Assembly: GCF_900156025.1 (NCBI RefSeq)
Contig: NZ_FTMO01000006.1
Coordinates: 159,612-223,611 of the forward strand
Origin: Allobosea sp. TND4EK4
GTDB taxonomy: Bacteria; Pseudomonadota; Alphaproteobacteria; Rhizobiales; Beijerinckiaceae
Direction of reading: 5' to 3'
DNA length: 64,000 nucleotides
The position numbers and the translations under genes were made by a program. Below the pieces are notes generated by a model that saw nothing but the letters and a program-made list of their open reading frames with translations, did no database searches and was not told the origin of the DNA. Below are positions 1 through 8,531 of this stretch, piece after piece. The stretch's first letter is position 1. Every line of letters begins with the position of its first letter.

Positions 1-318
1 CTCGCGCGGGCCACGGTCGCGCCCTATACGGTGGCCAAGGGCGGCATCAAGATGCTGACCCAGGCGATGGCCGCCGAATGGGCCGAGCACGGTATCCAGG
101 CCAACGCCATCGGGCCGGGCTACATGCTGACGGACATGAACGAGGCGCTGATCGCAAACCCGGCCTTCGACGCCTGGGTCAAGGGCCGCACGCCCTCGAA
201 GCGCTGGGGCCGTCCGGACGAGATCGTCGGCGCCGCGGTCTTCCTCGCCGCGCCGGCCTCGGACTACGTCAACGGCCAGATCATCTATGTCGATGGCGGG
301 ATGCTCGCGGTCCTGTAA
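1..318 (+). CDS. SDR family oxidoreductase, gluconate 5-dehydrogenase-like (5' end missing)
   Basis: The C-terminal 105 residues of a classical short-chain dehydrogenase are visible; the NAD(P)-binding N-terminus lies outside the window. The catalytic Tyr and Lys of YxxxK are present near the left edge (YTVAK). They are followed by the family's NAIGPGY segment and the C-terminal VDGG motif. The stretch from GPGYMLTDMNEAL to RTPSKRWG resembles gluconate 5-dehydrogenases, which interconvert 5-keto-gluconate and gluconate in the cytoplasm. Substrate assignment from a fragment is weak. An Lrp-type regulator follows 29 bases downstream on the same strand and may be co-transcribed. Confidence 0.85.
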   Translation, partial: LARATVAPYTVAKGGIKMLTQAMAAEWAEHGIQANAIGPGYMLTDMNEALIANPAFDAWVKGRTPSKRWGRPDEIVGAAVFLAAPASDYVNGQIIYVDGGMLAVL

Positions 319-347
319 GAAGGGCCGTTCCATCCCGGAGGAGACGA

Positions 348-836
348 ATGCCGCGCCCGCGCCTCGATGCGCTCGACCGCAGGATCATCGCCGAGCTGCA
401 GAGCAATTCTCGCCTCTCGGTGCAGGAGCTGTCGGAGCGGGTCGGCCTCTCCGCCAGCCCTTGCGCCCGGCGCATCCGCATCCTGGAGGAGGCGGGCGTC
501 ATCCAGGGCTATGCCGCGATCATCGACCAGACCAAGGTCGGCCTGCCGATCAGCGTCTTTGTCTCCGTCAAGCTGGAACGCCAGCGCGAGGACGAGCTGG
601 ACCGCTTCTCGCAGGCGGTGGCGCGGTGGCCGGAGGTCGTGGATTGCTACCTGATGACCGGCCAGCGCGACTATCTGCTGCGTATCGTCGTGCGCGACCT
701 GCCGGCCTATGAGCGCTTCCTGAAGGACAAGCTGACGCGCCTCGACGGCGTCGCCTCGATCGAGTCGAGCTTCGCGCTGGGCCAGGTCAAGCGCTCCAGC
801 GCCCTGCCGATCGCCGCCCTGCCGGACGACGACTGA
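348..836 (+). CDS. Lrp/AsnC family transcriptional regulator
   Basis: This 162-residue protein has the usual Lrp/AsnC layout: an N-terminal helix-turn-helix (LDALDRRIIAELQ through the recognition segment SASPCARRIRILEEAG, about residues 6-50), then an RAM/AsnC effector domain ending near residue 150. These proteins form octamers that sense amino acids. The start at 348 is chosen because GGAGGA lies just upstream; the reading frame runs further upstream but has no other ribosome site. It follows the SDR gene closely, so that gene or a nearby amino-acid gene may be its target. The effector is unknown. Confidence 0.9.
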   Translation: MPRPRLDALDRRIIAELQSNSRLSVQELSERVGLSASPCARRIRILEEAGVIQGYAAIIDQTKVGLPISVFVSVKLERQREDELDRFSQAVARWPEVVDCYLMTGQRDYLLRIVVRDLPAYERFLKDKLTRLDGVASIESSFALGQVKRSSALPIAALPDDD

Positions 837-856
837 GACAAGCGCGCAAACACCTC

Positions 857-900
857 GTCATCCGGGCTTGTCCGGGGCGCGGCGCTTGTCCCGCAGCCAG
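857..900. repeat. Short degenerate copy of the CCGGGATGAC-type intergenic repeat
   Basis: A GTCATCCGGGCTTGTCCGGG stretch followed by a C-rich half fills the gap between two convergent Lrp genes. It resembles the left end of the longer palindromic repeats at 44858, 47917, 54172 and 63740, but the right half is not well matched. Confidence 0.35.
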
Positions 901-902
901 CG

Positions 903-1343
903 TTAGAGCCGCGCCTTGACGCTGCGCGGCGTGGCCAGCAGCAGGCTGGTCTCGCTGTTGGCAACGCCGGGGATCATGCGGATGCGGCGCAGCACCTGGT
1001 CGAAGGCGATCAGGTCCGAGGTGCCGAGTTCGGCCACGAGGTCCCATTTCCCGTTCGTGGTGTGCACGCTGGAGACCTCGCTGAAGCCGGAGAGCGCCGC
1101 GATCACCGCATCCGCCGCCTGTCCCGAGATCTCGATCATGGTGATGCCGCGCACCGGCAGATCGATCGCGTCCGAGCGCAGGATCACGGTGAAGCCGACG
1201 ATCTCGCCGGCCTTTTCCAGCTTCTCGAGCCGGGCGCGCACGGTCGCGCGGGTCAGGCCGAGATCGGCCGCGAGGTCGGAGATGCTGCGCCGCCCATCAT
1301 GGCGCAGCAGCGTGATGAGTTTGCGATCCGTCTCGTCGATCAT
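903..1343 (-). CDS. Lrp/AsnC family regulator, divergent from ornithine cyclodeaminase
   Basis: A 146-residue AsnC-type regulator: N-terminal winged helix-turn-helix (MIDETDRKLITLLRHDGRR, recognition helix around LTRATVRARLEKLEKAG) and a C-terminal ligand-binding domain with the family's HTTNGKWDLVAEL segment. It is transcribed away from the ornithine cyclodeaminase gene across a 123-base gap. That is the usual arrangement for an AsnC protein that activates an arginine or ornithine catabolic gene in response to the amino acid. The local target is inferred from position only. Confidence 0.9.
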   Translation of the reverse strand: MIDETDRKLITLLRHDGRRSISDLAADLGLTRATVRARLEKLEKAGEIVGFTVILRSDAIDLPVRGITMIEISGQAADAVIAALSGFSEVSSVHTTNGKWDLVAELGTSDLIAFDQVLRRIRMIPGVANSETSLLLATPRSVKARL

Positions 1344-1466
1344 CCGGATTGGATAATCGCTTTAACCAGATCGGGCAAATCGGTGCGCATCCTGCGCGAT
1401 CCGGCTTCTTCCTCCTGCCGCCGAAACCCGCTGCAATGGGTCTTTGAAACGCTCGCGCGAGGCTGC

Positions 1467-2543
1467 ATGTCGAACCCGCTCAACGTCGTTCCCTTCGTCA
1501 GCGTCGACGACATGATGAAGCTCGTCCATGCGATCGGCATCGAGCGGATGCTGTCGGAGATCGCGGCGGCGATCGAGGAGGATTTCCGGCGCTGGCCGAG
1601 CTTCGACAAGACGCCGCGCATCGCCTCGCACAGCCTCGATGGCGTGATCGAGCTGATGCCGACCAGCGACGGCACGCTGTACGGCTTCAAATACGTCAAC
1701 GGCCACCCGCGCAACATGAAGGCCGGCCTGCAGACGGTGACCGCCTTCGGCCTGCTCTCCGACGTCGCGACCGGTTATCCGGTGCTGCTCTCCGAAATGA
1801 CGATCCTGACCGCCTTGCGCACCGCGGCGATGTCGGCAGTGGCGGCGAAATATCTGGCGCCCAAGAACGCCGCGACGATGGCGCTGATCGGCAACGGGGC
1901 CCAGTCGGAGTTCCAGGCCTTCGCCTTCCGCGCGCTGCTCGGCATCGAGAGCCTGCGGCTCCACGACATCGACCCGGCCGCGACCGACAAATGCGCCCGC
2001 AACCTCACCCGGCACGGCTTCCGCATCACCCGTTGCGCCAGCGCGATGGAGGCGGTGGAGGGGGCGCAGATCGTCACCACCGTCACTGCCGACAAGCAGC
2101 AGGCGACGATCCTGACCGACAACATGGTCGGCGCCGGCATTCACATCAACGCGGTGGGCGGCGACTGCCCCGGCAAGACCGAGATCCATCCGGACGTGCT
2201 GAGGCGCTCCGCCATCTTCGTGGAATACCCGCCGCAGACGCGCGTCGAAGGCGATATCCAGCAGCTCCCGGCCGATCACCCGGTCGAGGAGCTGTGGCAG
2301 GTCATCGCCGGGCAGAAGCCCGGCCGCTCCGATCCGCGCCAGATCACGCTCTTCGACTCGGTCGGTTTCGCGATCGAGGATTTTTCGGCGCTGCGCTACG
2401 TCCACGCCCGCATCCGCGAGGCCGGCACCTATGCCGAACTCGACCTGATCGCCGATCCGGACGATCCGCGCGATCTCTTCGGCATGCTGATGCGCGCGGC
2501 GCCCGAAATCCGCGTGGCGCCGAAGCCCGCCGCCGTGGCCTGA
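1467..2543 (+). CDS. ocd: Ornithine cyclodeaminase
   Basis: A 358-residue member of the ornithine cyclodeaminase/mu-crystallin family, the full usual length. The enzyme converts L-ornithine to L-proline and ammonia with a tightly bound NAD+. Visible family features are the substrate region with YGFKYVNGHPRN (about residue 70), the nucleotide-binding segment ALIGNGAQSEFQ (about residue 140) and INAVGGDCPGKTEI (about residue 230). The ATG at 1467 begins MSNPLNVVPFVSVDDM, typical of bacterial homologues; the frame is open upstream but reads as non-coding. With the arginase at 3960 it gives arginine to ornithine to proline. The divergent AsnC regulator probably controls it. Confidence 0.93.
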   Translation: MSNPLNVVPFVSVDDMMKLVHAIGIERMLSEIAAAIEEDFRRWPSFDKTPRIASHSLDGVIELMPTSDGTLYGFKYVNGHPRNMKAGLQTVTAFGLLSDVATGYPVLLSEMTILTALRTAAMSAVAAKYLAPKNAATMALIGNGAQSEFQAFAFRALLGIESLRLHDIDPAATDKCARNLTRHGFRITRCASAMEAVEGAQIVTTVTADKQQATILTDNMVGAGIHINAVGGDCPGKTEIHPDVLRRSAIFVEYPPQTRVEGDIQQLPADHPVEELWQVIAGQKPGRSDPRQITLFDSVGFAIEDFSALRYVHARIREAGTYAELDLIADPDDPRDLFGMLMRAAPEIRVAPKPAAVA

Positions 2544-2547
2544 GCGG

Positions 2548-3777
2548 TCAGGCCGCCGAACGGTCCCATTGCGGAAAGGGGTCTTCCAGCCCGAGCAGCG
2601 CCTGCGTCATCCCGGTGGCAGGGCTGCCGGTCAGGCAGGCGTCGAGCGCTGCGCGGATCGCAGCCTCGTCCATCGCCGGGCCACCGATGAAGACCATCTC
2701 CTGGCGCCGGTCACCCCATGTCGGCGACCAGTGCTTGCGCATCAGCGACTGGAACTCTTCCGAGCGCGGCCAGCGCTCCTTCGGCACCGCCGCCCACCAG
2801 CGCCCCATGCCCTCGGTCCGGGCGATGCGCCCGGCCAGCGAATACTCCCCGACCCAGTGCGGCCGCGTCGCCAGCCAGAAATGGCCCTTGGCCCGGATCA
2901 GGCCGGGCCAGAGTGCGTCCATGAAAGCGTGCAGCTTGCCTGGATGGAAGGGGCGGCGCGCCCGGTAGACGAAGGAACGGATGCCGTATTCCTCGGTCTC
3001 CGGCACATGCTGGTCGAAGCCGTAGAGCTCCTTGTGCCAGAGCGGGTGGTTCTGCGCCTTCTCCTCGCTGTAGAGCCGGGTGTCGAGCAATCGATCGAGC
3101 GGCACGCGGCCGAAATCGGCCTCGACGATGCGCGCGTCGGCATTCAGCCCCCGCACCACCTGCCTGACTCTCTCCAGCTCGTCCGCCGTGACCTCGCTCG
3201 CCTTGTTGATCACCACCACGTCGGCGAACTCGATCTGCTCGACCAGCAGATCGACCAGCGTGCGCTGATCGCCTTCCCCGGCCGTTTCGCCGCGATCGGC
3301 GAGAAAGTCGCGGCTGTCGTAGTCCTTGAGCAGGTTCAGCGCATCGACCACCGTCGCCATGGTGTCGAGCCGCGCCACGTCGTCGAGCGAGCGGTCCTTC
3401 TCGTCGCGGAAGGAGAAGGTCGCGGCGATCGGCAGCGGCTCGGCGATGCCCGTGCCTTCGATCAGCAGGTAGTCGAACCGCTTCTCGGCGGCGAGGCGGC
3501 GCACCTCGCTCAGCAGGTCGTCGCGCAGGGTGCAGCAGATGCAGCCATTGCTCATCTCGACCAGCCGCTCCTCGGTCTGCGACAGGTTGGCGCCGCCCTC
3601 CCGCACGAGATCGGCGTCGATGTTCACCTCGCTCATGTCGTTGACGATGACGGCGACGCGCCGGCCCTCGCGGTTGTTGAGGATGTGGTTGAGCAGGGTG
3701 GTCTTGCCGGCGCCGAGAAAGCCGGAGAGGACCGTGACCGGCAGGCGCCGGTCGACGAACAGGTCGGAAGAAGGCAT
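2548..3777 (-). CDS. COG0523/CobW-family zinc-responsive GTP-binding protein
   Basis: A 409-residue COG0523 GTPase, proposed as a metallochaperone. It has Walker A GFLGAGKT (residues 19-26), the family metal site C79-x-C81-C82 in GCICC, and EGTGIAEP as the switch segment. The guanine-specificity motif reads NKAS (191-194) instead of NKxD. A C-terminal CobW_C domain contains [13 protein letters not shown]. The start at 3777 is used because [20 protein letters not shown] is the natural N-terminus; the frame continues upstream through the promoter. A near-perfect Zur-type operator sits 33 bases upstream, so the gene is probably induced by zinc starvation (ZigA/YciC-like role). It converges with the ornithine cyclodeaminase gene. 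Confidence 0.9.
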   Translation of the reverse strand: MPSSDLFVDRRLPVTVLSGFLGAGKTTLLNHILNNREGRRVAVIVNDMSEVNIDADLVREGGANLSQTEERLVEMSNGCICCTLRDDLLSEVRRLAAEKRFDYLLIEGTGIAEPLPIAATFSFRDEKDRSLDDVARLDTMATVVDALNLLKDYDSRDFLADRGETAGEGDQRTLVDLLVEQIEFADVVVINKASEVTADELERVRQVVRGLNADARIVEADFGRVPLDRLLDTRLYSEEKAQNHPLWHKELYGFDQHVPETEEYGIRSFVYRARRPFHPGKLHAFMDALWPGLIRAKGHFWLATRPHWVGEYSLAGRIARTEGMGRWWAAVPKERWPRSEEFQSLMRKHWSPTWGDRRQEMVFIGGPAMDEAAIRAALDACLTGSPATGMTQALLGLEDPFPQWDRSAA

Positions 3778-3809
3778 CGGAGGCGCTCGATCTGTAACAA
3801 GGAGAAATT

Positions 3810-3824
3810 TGTTACAGTATAACA
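3810..3824 (-). promoter_or_regulatory. Zur-like zinc-uptake regulator operator
   Basis: The 15-mer TGTTATACTGTAACA (minus strand) has TGTTA/TAACA arms and differs at one base from TGTTATAnTATAACA, the Zur operator form I recall for alphaproteobacteria. It lies 33 bases before the COG0523 GTPase start and contains TATACT, a likely -10. A TTGACA lies upstream at 3834-3839, but the spacing between the two is only 12 bases. Confidence 0.7.
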
Positions 3825-3959
3825 TAACACATATGTCAACCGTCGCGACGCTCCTCCGGGCGGGCCCGCTCGCCTGTGGCGCCTGAAGGATCGTCGGCGC
3901 AGGAACCTGCCTGGGGTTGCCTGCCAAGCCCGGCGCAAGCGCGACCGAGGCAGTACGCC

Positions 3960-4934
3960 TCAGGCCGCGCCGATGGCGTTCGAAGGGGTGCGCCGATCGG
4001 TGATCTGCTGGCCGAACAGGCTGCCCGCCAGTTCCACCGCGAGCCGCGCCGTCTGCCCGCGATCGTCCAGGAACGGGTTGAGCTCGACGATGTCGAGCGA
4101 GCGCACCAGTCCGGAATCGTGCAGCAGCTCCATCACGAGATGCGCCTCGCGATAGGTCGCGCCGCCGGGCACGGTGGTGCCGACGCCGGGCGCCAGCGGC
4201 GGATCGAGGAAGTCGACGTCGAAGGAGACGTGCAGCACGCCGTTGGCCGCGCGCACCTTGTCGATCACCTGCCGGATCAGCACGCCGACGCCATGCTCGT
4301 CGATGGCCCGCATATCGGCGATGTCCACCCCGCGGTCTTTCACCGCGGCCTTTTCGAGCGGGTCGATGGAGCGGATGCCGAACAGGCTGAGCTGGGCAGG
4401 CGTGATCGAGGCTCGCGGCTCAGGCCCGAGCAGGTCGTCGAGCCCGCTCTCGCCGCAGAGGAAGGCCGAGGACATGCCGTGCATGTTCCCGGAGGGGGAG
4501 ATCGCCGGCATGTTGTAGTCGGCATGGGCGTCGAGCCAGAGCACGAAGAGGCTGCGGCCCTGCTCGGCCCAATGGCGGGCGACGCCGTTGACAGAGCCCA
4601 TCGACAGGCTGTGGTCGCCACCGAGGAAGATCGGCGTCGCGCCCGAGCGGGCGATCTCGTAGGAGCGGGCGCTGAGCGCCCGCATCCAGGCGGCGATCTC
4701 ATGGTAGAAGCGCGCATTCTCGGGCGCGGCGCCTCCCACCGGAGTCAGGTCACGCGGCAGGATGTCGCCATGGTCCTGAACGCTGTAGCCGAGGCTTTCA
4801 AGGACCCGTGCGAGGCCGGCGGTGCGCAGACCGGCGGGACCCATCAGCGCGCCGCGTTGCGACGCCCCGACCTCGATCGGGCAGCCCAGCAGGGCGATGC
4901 GGCCGGCATCGGCCGGAATGGCGGGGGCGCTCAT
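3960..4934 (-). CDS. rocF: Arginase
   Basis: A 324-residue ureohydrolase that hydrolyses arginine to ornithine and urea with a binuclear manganese centre. The metal-ligand motifs are all visible: GGDHS (105-109), DAHADYN (135-141) and SFDVDFLDP toward the C-terminus. The start [25 protein letters not shown] is used because the frame upstream of it looks non-coding. The gene sits between the COG0523 GTPase and a glutamine amidotransferase on the same strand. Its product ornithine is the substrate of the cyclodeaminase encoded about 1.4 kb away. Agmatinase is the main alternative; the N-terminal [17 protein letters not shown] segment favours arginase. Confidence 0.9.
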   Translation of the reverse strand: MSAPAIPADAGRIALLGCPIEVGASQRGALMGPAGLRTAGLARVLESLGYSVQDHGDILPRDLTPVGGAAPENARFYHEIAAWMRALSARSYEIARSGATPIFLGGDHSLSMGSVNGVARHWAEQGRSLFVLWLDAHADYNMPAISPSGNMHGMSSAFLCGESGLDDLLGPEPRASITPAQLSLFGIRSIDPLEKAAVKDRGVDIADMRAIDEHGVGVLIRQVIDKVRAANGVLHVSFDVDFLDPPLAPGVGTTVPGGATYREAHLVMELLHDSGLVRSLDIVELNPFLDDRGQTARLAVELAGSLFGQQITDRRTPSNAIGAA

Positions 4935-5032
4935 GGCGGCTCTCGTCCTGAAAGGGTCGTGGGGCGCCGTGCTTGGCCCAGCCGGGAGGCCTTGTCGAGA
5001 GCCATCGGCCGCGAGGCGGCTGTGCGGCAGGC

Positions 5033-5821
5033 TCAGGCCGCTTCGTTCAGCGCGATGGTGAGCGGCGTCAGCGTCACGCGGCCGGCCGAAACCGTCGCCA
5101 GCGTGTTGCAGGGCAGGGCGTGCCAGCATTCGCGCGCCGCATCAACCGGCTCCGAGGCGACGACGATGCTGTCGGGCTTCTCGCAAAGATAGAGGCTCGG
5201 CGGCTTGGCGTCGGAGGACCAGCGCACGGCGTGGATCGTCTCGCCGTCGGCGAGCGCGGCCGCGCAGCGCAGCGGCTCGCGCGTGCCGGAAAGGAGCATG
5301 AGCGACAGCGCATCCCCGATCGCGGCCGCCAGCGCTTCGCCCGGCGTGAAGCCCTGTTCGAGATGCGCGAGAGCGAGCAAGAAGAGGGCCTCGGAATCGG
5401 TGGTGCCGGCACGCGCGGCGTAAAGCGAATCCGGGATCAGCGCCTCGAGTTTGCGGCGGATGCCGCCATAGCCGCCGATCTGGCCATTATGCATGAACAT
5501 GTAGCGGCCATGGACGAAGGGGTGGCAGTTCGCCCGCGTCGTCGCCGTGCCGGTCGCGGCGCGCACATGCGCGAAGAACAGATGCGAGCGCACCTGCCGC
5601 GCGATGGAAAGCAGGTTCTCGTCCGACCAGGCCGGCCTGACCTCGCGGTACTGCCCCGGCTCGGGCCTGTCCCCGTACCAGCCGACGCCGAAGCCGTCGC
5701 CATTGGTCCCCGTCTTGGCCTCCTCGGCATGGAGCGACTGGTGGATCAAGGAATGACAGGGCGAGGCGACGAAGTCCTCGAGAAAGACGGGAAGTCCGGA
5801 ATAGGCGAGGAAACGGCACAT
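5033..5821 (-). CDS. Class II glutamine amidotransferase (EgtC/YafJ-like)
   Basis: A 262-residue N-terminal-nucleophile glutaminase. After removal of Met1, Cys2 (MCRFLAYSG) is the expected nucleophile. The family motifs NGDGFGVGWYG (about residues 40-50), FAHVRAATGT (about 83) and HNGQIGGY (about 113) bind glutamine and form the oxyanion hole. Stand-alone members release ammonia from glutamine or gamma-glutamyl compounds, as EgtC does in ergothioneine synthesis. No ergothioneine genes are seen nearby, so the substrate is open. It lies 98 bases upstream of the arginase gene on the same strand and could share its transcript. Confidence 0.85.
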   Translation of the reverse strand: MCRFLAYSGLPVFLEDFVASPCHSLIHQSLHAEEAKTGTNGDGFGVGWYGDRPEPGQYREVRPAWSDENLLSIARQVRSHLFFAHVRAATGTATTRANCHPFVHGRYMFMHNGQIGGYGGIRRKLEALIPDSLYAARAGTTDSEALFLLALAHLEQGFTPGEALAAAIGDALSLMLLSGTREPLRCAAALADGETIHAVRWSSDAKPPSLYLCEKPDSIVVASEPVDAARECWHALPCNTLATVSAGRVTLTPLTIALNEAA

Positions 5822-6098
5822 GGCAGGCTCGAATGGGCGGGCTCGAATCGGCCGTCGGCCCGACGGGCGACCCGGAGAGGTTTAATGCACTTTGATGAAT
5901 GCGGACATAACGAACGGGCCTGGCACGGGGGGGGCCGCAGCCTCCGCCGGGCCAGCGGCCCTAAGGCTTTCGTCTAATGGATAAGGCCGGCCCCGTCTTG
6001 CGCCGTTTCGGCCGCTCCTATACCGGAAACACCAGCGCATGGCCGACAGGCCTGCCCGGCATGGCCGGGCGGAACTTATCGCGAGGGGAGCGAGCGAC

Positions 6099-6698
6099 GT
6101 GAAGGGTCTGCTAGCCGTCAGCCGGGTCATCGATGCGGTCAACAGCCAGATCGGCAAGAAGGTCGCGTGGCTGATTCTCGTCGCGGTGATCGTCGCGACC
6201 GTGAACGCGATCATCCGCAAGGTGTTCAACATGTCGTCGAACGCCTGGCTCGAGCTGCAATGGATGCTGTTCGGCGCGGTCTTCCTGATGTGCGCGTCAT
6301 GGACGATGCAGGTGAAGGAGCATATCCGCATCGACATCGTGAACAGCACGCTGCCCCGGCGCGTCCGCCAGTGGATCGAGCTGCTCGGCCATATTTTCTT
6401 CCTGATGCCGTTCTGCCTGCTGATCGTCTACCATTCCTGGCCGTTCTTCACGCGCTCCTACGCCATCGGCGAGCAGTCGCTTTCGGCCGGCGGCCTGCCG
6501 CAATGGCCGGCCAAGGGGCTGGTCGTCGTCGGCTTCGTGATGCTGACGATCCAGGGCATCTCCGAGATCATCAAGCAGATCGCGATCATGCGCGGCGAGC
6601 TGGAGGACCAGGAGGCGGCAGCCGGCCACGCCGCCGCCGCTGAGGCGGAGGCCCAGCGCCTCCTCGACCAGGCCAAGCAGCAGGGCCTGGCCTCGTGA
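6099..6698 (+). CDS. TRAP transporter small permease (DctQ family)
   Basis: A 199-residue membrane protein with four predicted transmembrane segments (about residues 20-38, 55-73, 98-118 and 142-160) and the DctQ signature around ELQWMLFGAVFLM. DctQ proteins are the small subunit of tripartite ATP-independent periplasmic transporters. The C-terminal 35 residues are Ala/Glu/Gln-rich and probably form a cytoplasmic helix. GTG at 6099 is chosen because GAGGGGAG lies just upstream; ATG at 6039 is a weaker alternative. The large subunit follows directly. No DctP-type binding protein gene is present in the window. Confidence 0.85.
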   Translation: MKGLLAVSRVIDAVNSQIGKKVAWLILVAVIVATVNAIIRKVFNMSSNAWLELQWMLFGAVFLMCASWTMQVKEHIRIDIVNSTLPRRVRQWIELLGHIFFLMPFCLLIVYHSWPFFTRSYAIGEQSLSAGGLPQWPAKGLVVVGFVMLTIQGISEIIKQIAIMRGELEDQEAAAGHAAAAEAEAQRLLDQAKQQGLAS

Positions 6699-6727
6699 GC
6701 CGCCAGCGAGACGATCGGAAACCTGCC

Positions 6728-8518
6728 ATGACCCTGCTCCGCTCCTCGCGCGCCGCCGCGCTCCTGCTGGCGCTCACCGTCTTCGCCTTCTTCAGCCTGC
6801 ACACCGGCGATGCCTTCGCCGCGGGTGGCGGCCTCGGCGATTTCCTGCGCGTCAACATGGCGCCGGTGATGTTTGCGACGCTCGTCGTCTTCCTGCTGCT
6901 GGGCTATCCGGTCGCCTTCGCGCTCGCTGCCAACGGCCTGCTCTTCGCGATCCTCGGCATCGAGCTCGGCCTGTTCCAGGAGAACTTCCTGCAGGCGCTG
7001 CCGGAACGCATCTACGGCACGATGAACAACGACGTGCTGCTGGCGATCCCGTTCTTCACCTTCATGGGGCTCATCCTCGAGCGTTCCGGCATGGCCGAGG
7101 ATCTGCTCGACACCATCGGCCAGCTCTTCGGCCCGGTGCGTGGCGGCCTTGCCTATGCCGTGATCTTCGTCGGCGCATTGCTGGCGGCCACGACCGGCGT
7201 GGTTGCCGCCTCGGTGATCTCGATGGGCCTGATCTCGCTGCCGATCATGCTCCGCTACGGTTACGACCGGCGCCTGGCCTCGGGTGTCATCGCGGCCTCG
7301 GGCACGCTGGCGCAGATCATCCCGCCTTCGCTCGTGCTGATCGTGCTCGCCGACCAGCTCGGCCGCTCCGTCGGCGACATGTATGAAGGGGCCTTCATCC
7401 CCGGCCTCGTGCTCTCGGCGATGTATGCCGGCTACGTCTTCATCATCACCATGATCGCGCCCCGCCGCGCGCCCGGCCTGCCGCCTGAGGCGCAGACCCT
7501 GCGCGATGCGGATGGCCAGACCCGGCGCTTCTCGCTGCTGGTGGTCACGGTCATCTCGTTTGCCGTCGCTTACGCCTATATGAAGTTCTACACCAAGGTC
7601 GCGGCCGGCTCCGACTTCGTGGTGCTGACGATGTCGATCGCCGTCGGCGTCTCCTTCATCATCGCGCTGGTCAACAAGGCGCTCGGCCTCAACCTGCTCT
7701 CGCGCATGGCCGAGCAGGTCGTGTTCGTGATGGTGCCGCCGCTGGCGCTGATCTTCCTCGTGCTGGGCACCATCTTCATCGGCGTCGCGACGCCCACCGA
7801 AGGCGGCGCCATGGGCGCGGCTGGCGCGATCCTCCTTGCCCTTGGCAAGAAGCGCATGACCTTCGACCTGCTGAAGCAGGCCGTGGAATCGACCGCCAAG
7901 CTCTCGGCCTTCGTGCTCTTCATCCTGGTCGGCGCCCGCGTCTTCTCGCTGACCTTCTACGGCGTCAACGGCCATGTCTGGGTCGAGCATCTGCTGGTCG
8001 GTCTGCCGGGCGGGTCGACGGGCTTCCTGATCGTGGTCAACATCATGGTCTTCCTGCTCGCCTTCTTCCTCGACTTCTTCGAGCTCGCCTTCATCATCGT
8101 GCCGCTGCTCGGCCCCGCGGCCGAGAAGCTCGGCATCGACCTGATCTGGTTCGGCGTCATCCTGGGCGTGAACATGCAGACCTCCTTCATGCACCCGCCC
8201 TTCGGCTTCGCGCTGTTCTTCCTGCGTTCCGTCGCGCCGAAAAACCCCTACAGGGACCGCGTCACCGGCCGCATGATGGAGCCCGTCACCACCGCGCAGA
8301 TCTATTGGGGCGCCGTGCCGTTCGTGGTGATCCAGTGCATCATGGTGGCGCTGGTCGTGCTCTTCCCGCAGATGGTGATGCACTACAAGGCGTCCGCGGT
8401 GCAGCTCGACCAGAAGGCGATCGACAAGCAGTTCGAGCAGATCCAGGTGCCGGGCATCGGCGGGCCGGGAGGCTTCGACTTCAGCGCCCCGCCGACCTTC
8501 GACGCGCCCAAGCCTTAA
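6728..8518 (+). CDS. TRAP transporter large permease (DctM family)
   Basis: A 596-residue DctM-type permease with about a dozen hydrophobic segments. It is longer than the usual ~430 residues, with an N-terminal signal-like helix and a loop/extra helix region around residues 240-330. Family features include the early LLGYPVAFAL, PFFTFMGLILERSGMAEDLL and IIPPSLVLIVLADQLG. A GTG at 6695 overlaps the dctQ stop by four bases and is an alternative start; ATG at 6728 has GGAAA ahead of it. The substrate is probably an organic acid, but nothing in the sequence names it. The stop is 13 bases before the antiporter gene, suggesting one operon. Confidence 0.88.
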   Translation: MTLLRSSRAAALLLALTVFAFFSLHTGDAFAAGGGLGDFLRVNMAPVMFATLVVFLLLGYPVAFALAANGLLFAILGIELGLFQENFLQALPERIYGTMNNDVLLAIPFFTFMGLILERSGMAEDLLDTIGQLFGPVRGGLAYAVIFVGALLAATTGVVAASVISMGLISLPIMLRYGYDRRLASGVIAASGTLAQIIPPSLVLIVLADQLGRSVGDMYEGAFIPGLVLSAMYAGYVFIITMIAPRRAPGLPPEAQTLRDADGQTRRFSLLVVTVISFAVAYAYMKFYTKVAAGSDFVVLTMSIAVGVSFIIALVNKALGLNLLSRMAEQVVFVMVPPLALIFLVLGTIFIGVATPTEGGAMGAAGAILLALGKKRMTFDLLKQAVESTAKLSAFVLFILVGARVFSLTFYGVNGHVWVEHLLVGLPGGSTGFLIVVNIMVFLLAFFLDFFELAFIIVPLLGPAAEKLGIDLIWFGVILGVNMQTSFMHPPFGFALFFLRSVAPKNPYRDRVTGRMMEPVTTAQIYWGAVPFVVIQCIMVALVVLFPQMVMHYKASAVQLDQKAIDKQFEQIQVPGIGGPGGFDFSAPPTFDAPKP

Positions 8519-8531
8519 CCGGGGAACGGCC

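Noticed and set aside
1360..1370. TTTAACCAG between the AsnC regulator and ornithine cyclodeaminase as a CtrA site
   Set aside because: Only a half-site-like match, with no second half at the right distance and no cell-cycle link.
5998..6024. TTGCGC / TATACC promoter for the TRAP operon
   Set aside because: Spacing of 15 bases and weak hexamers; not better than chance in this sequence.
5882..6349. Minus-strand frame overlapping the TRAP small subunit start
   Set aside because: Overlaps a real membrane protein gene, has no ribosome site and no recognisable domain.
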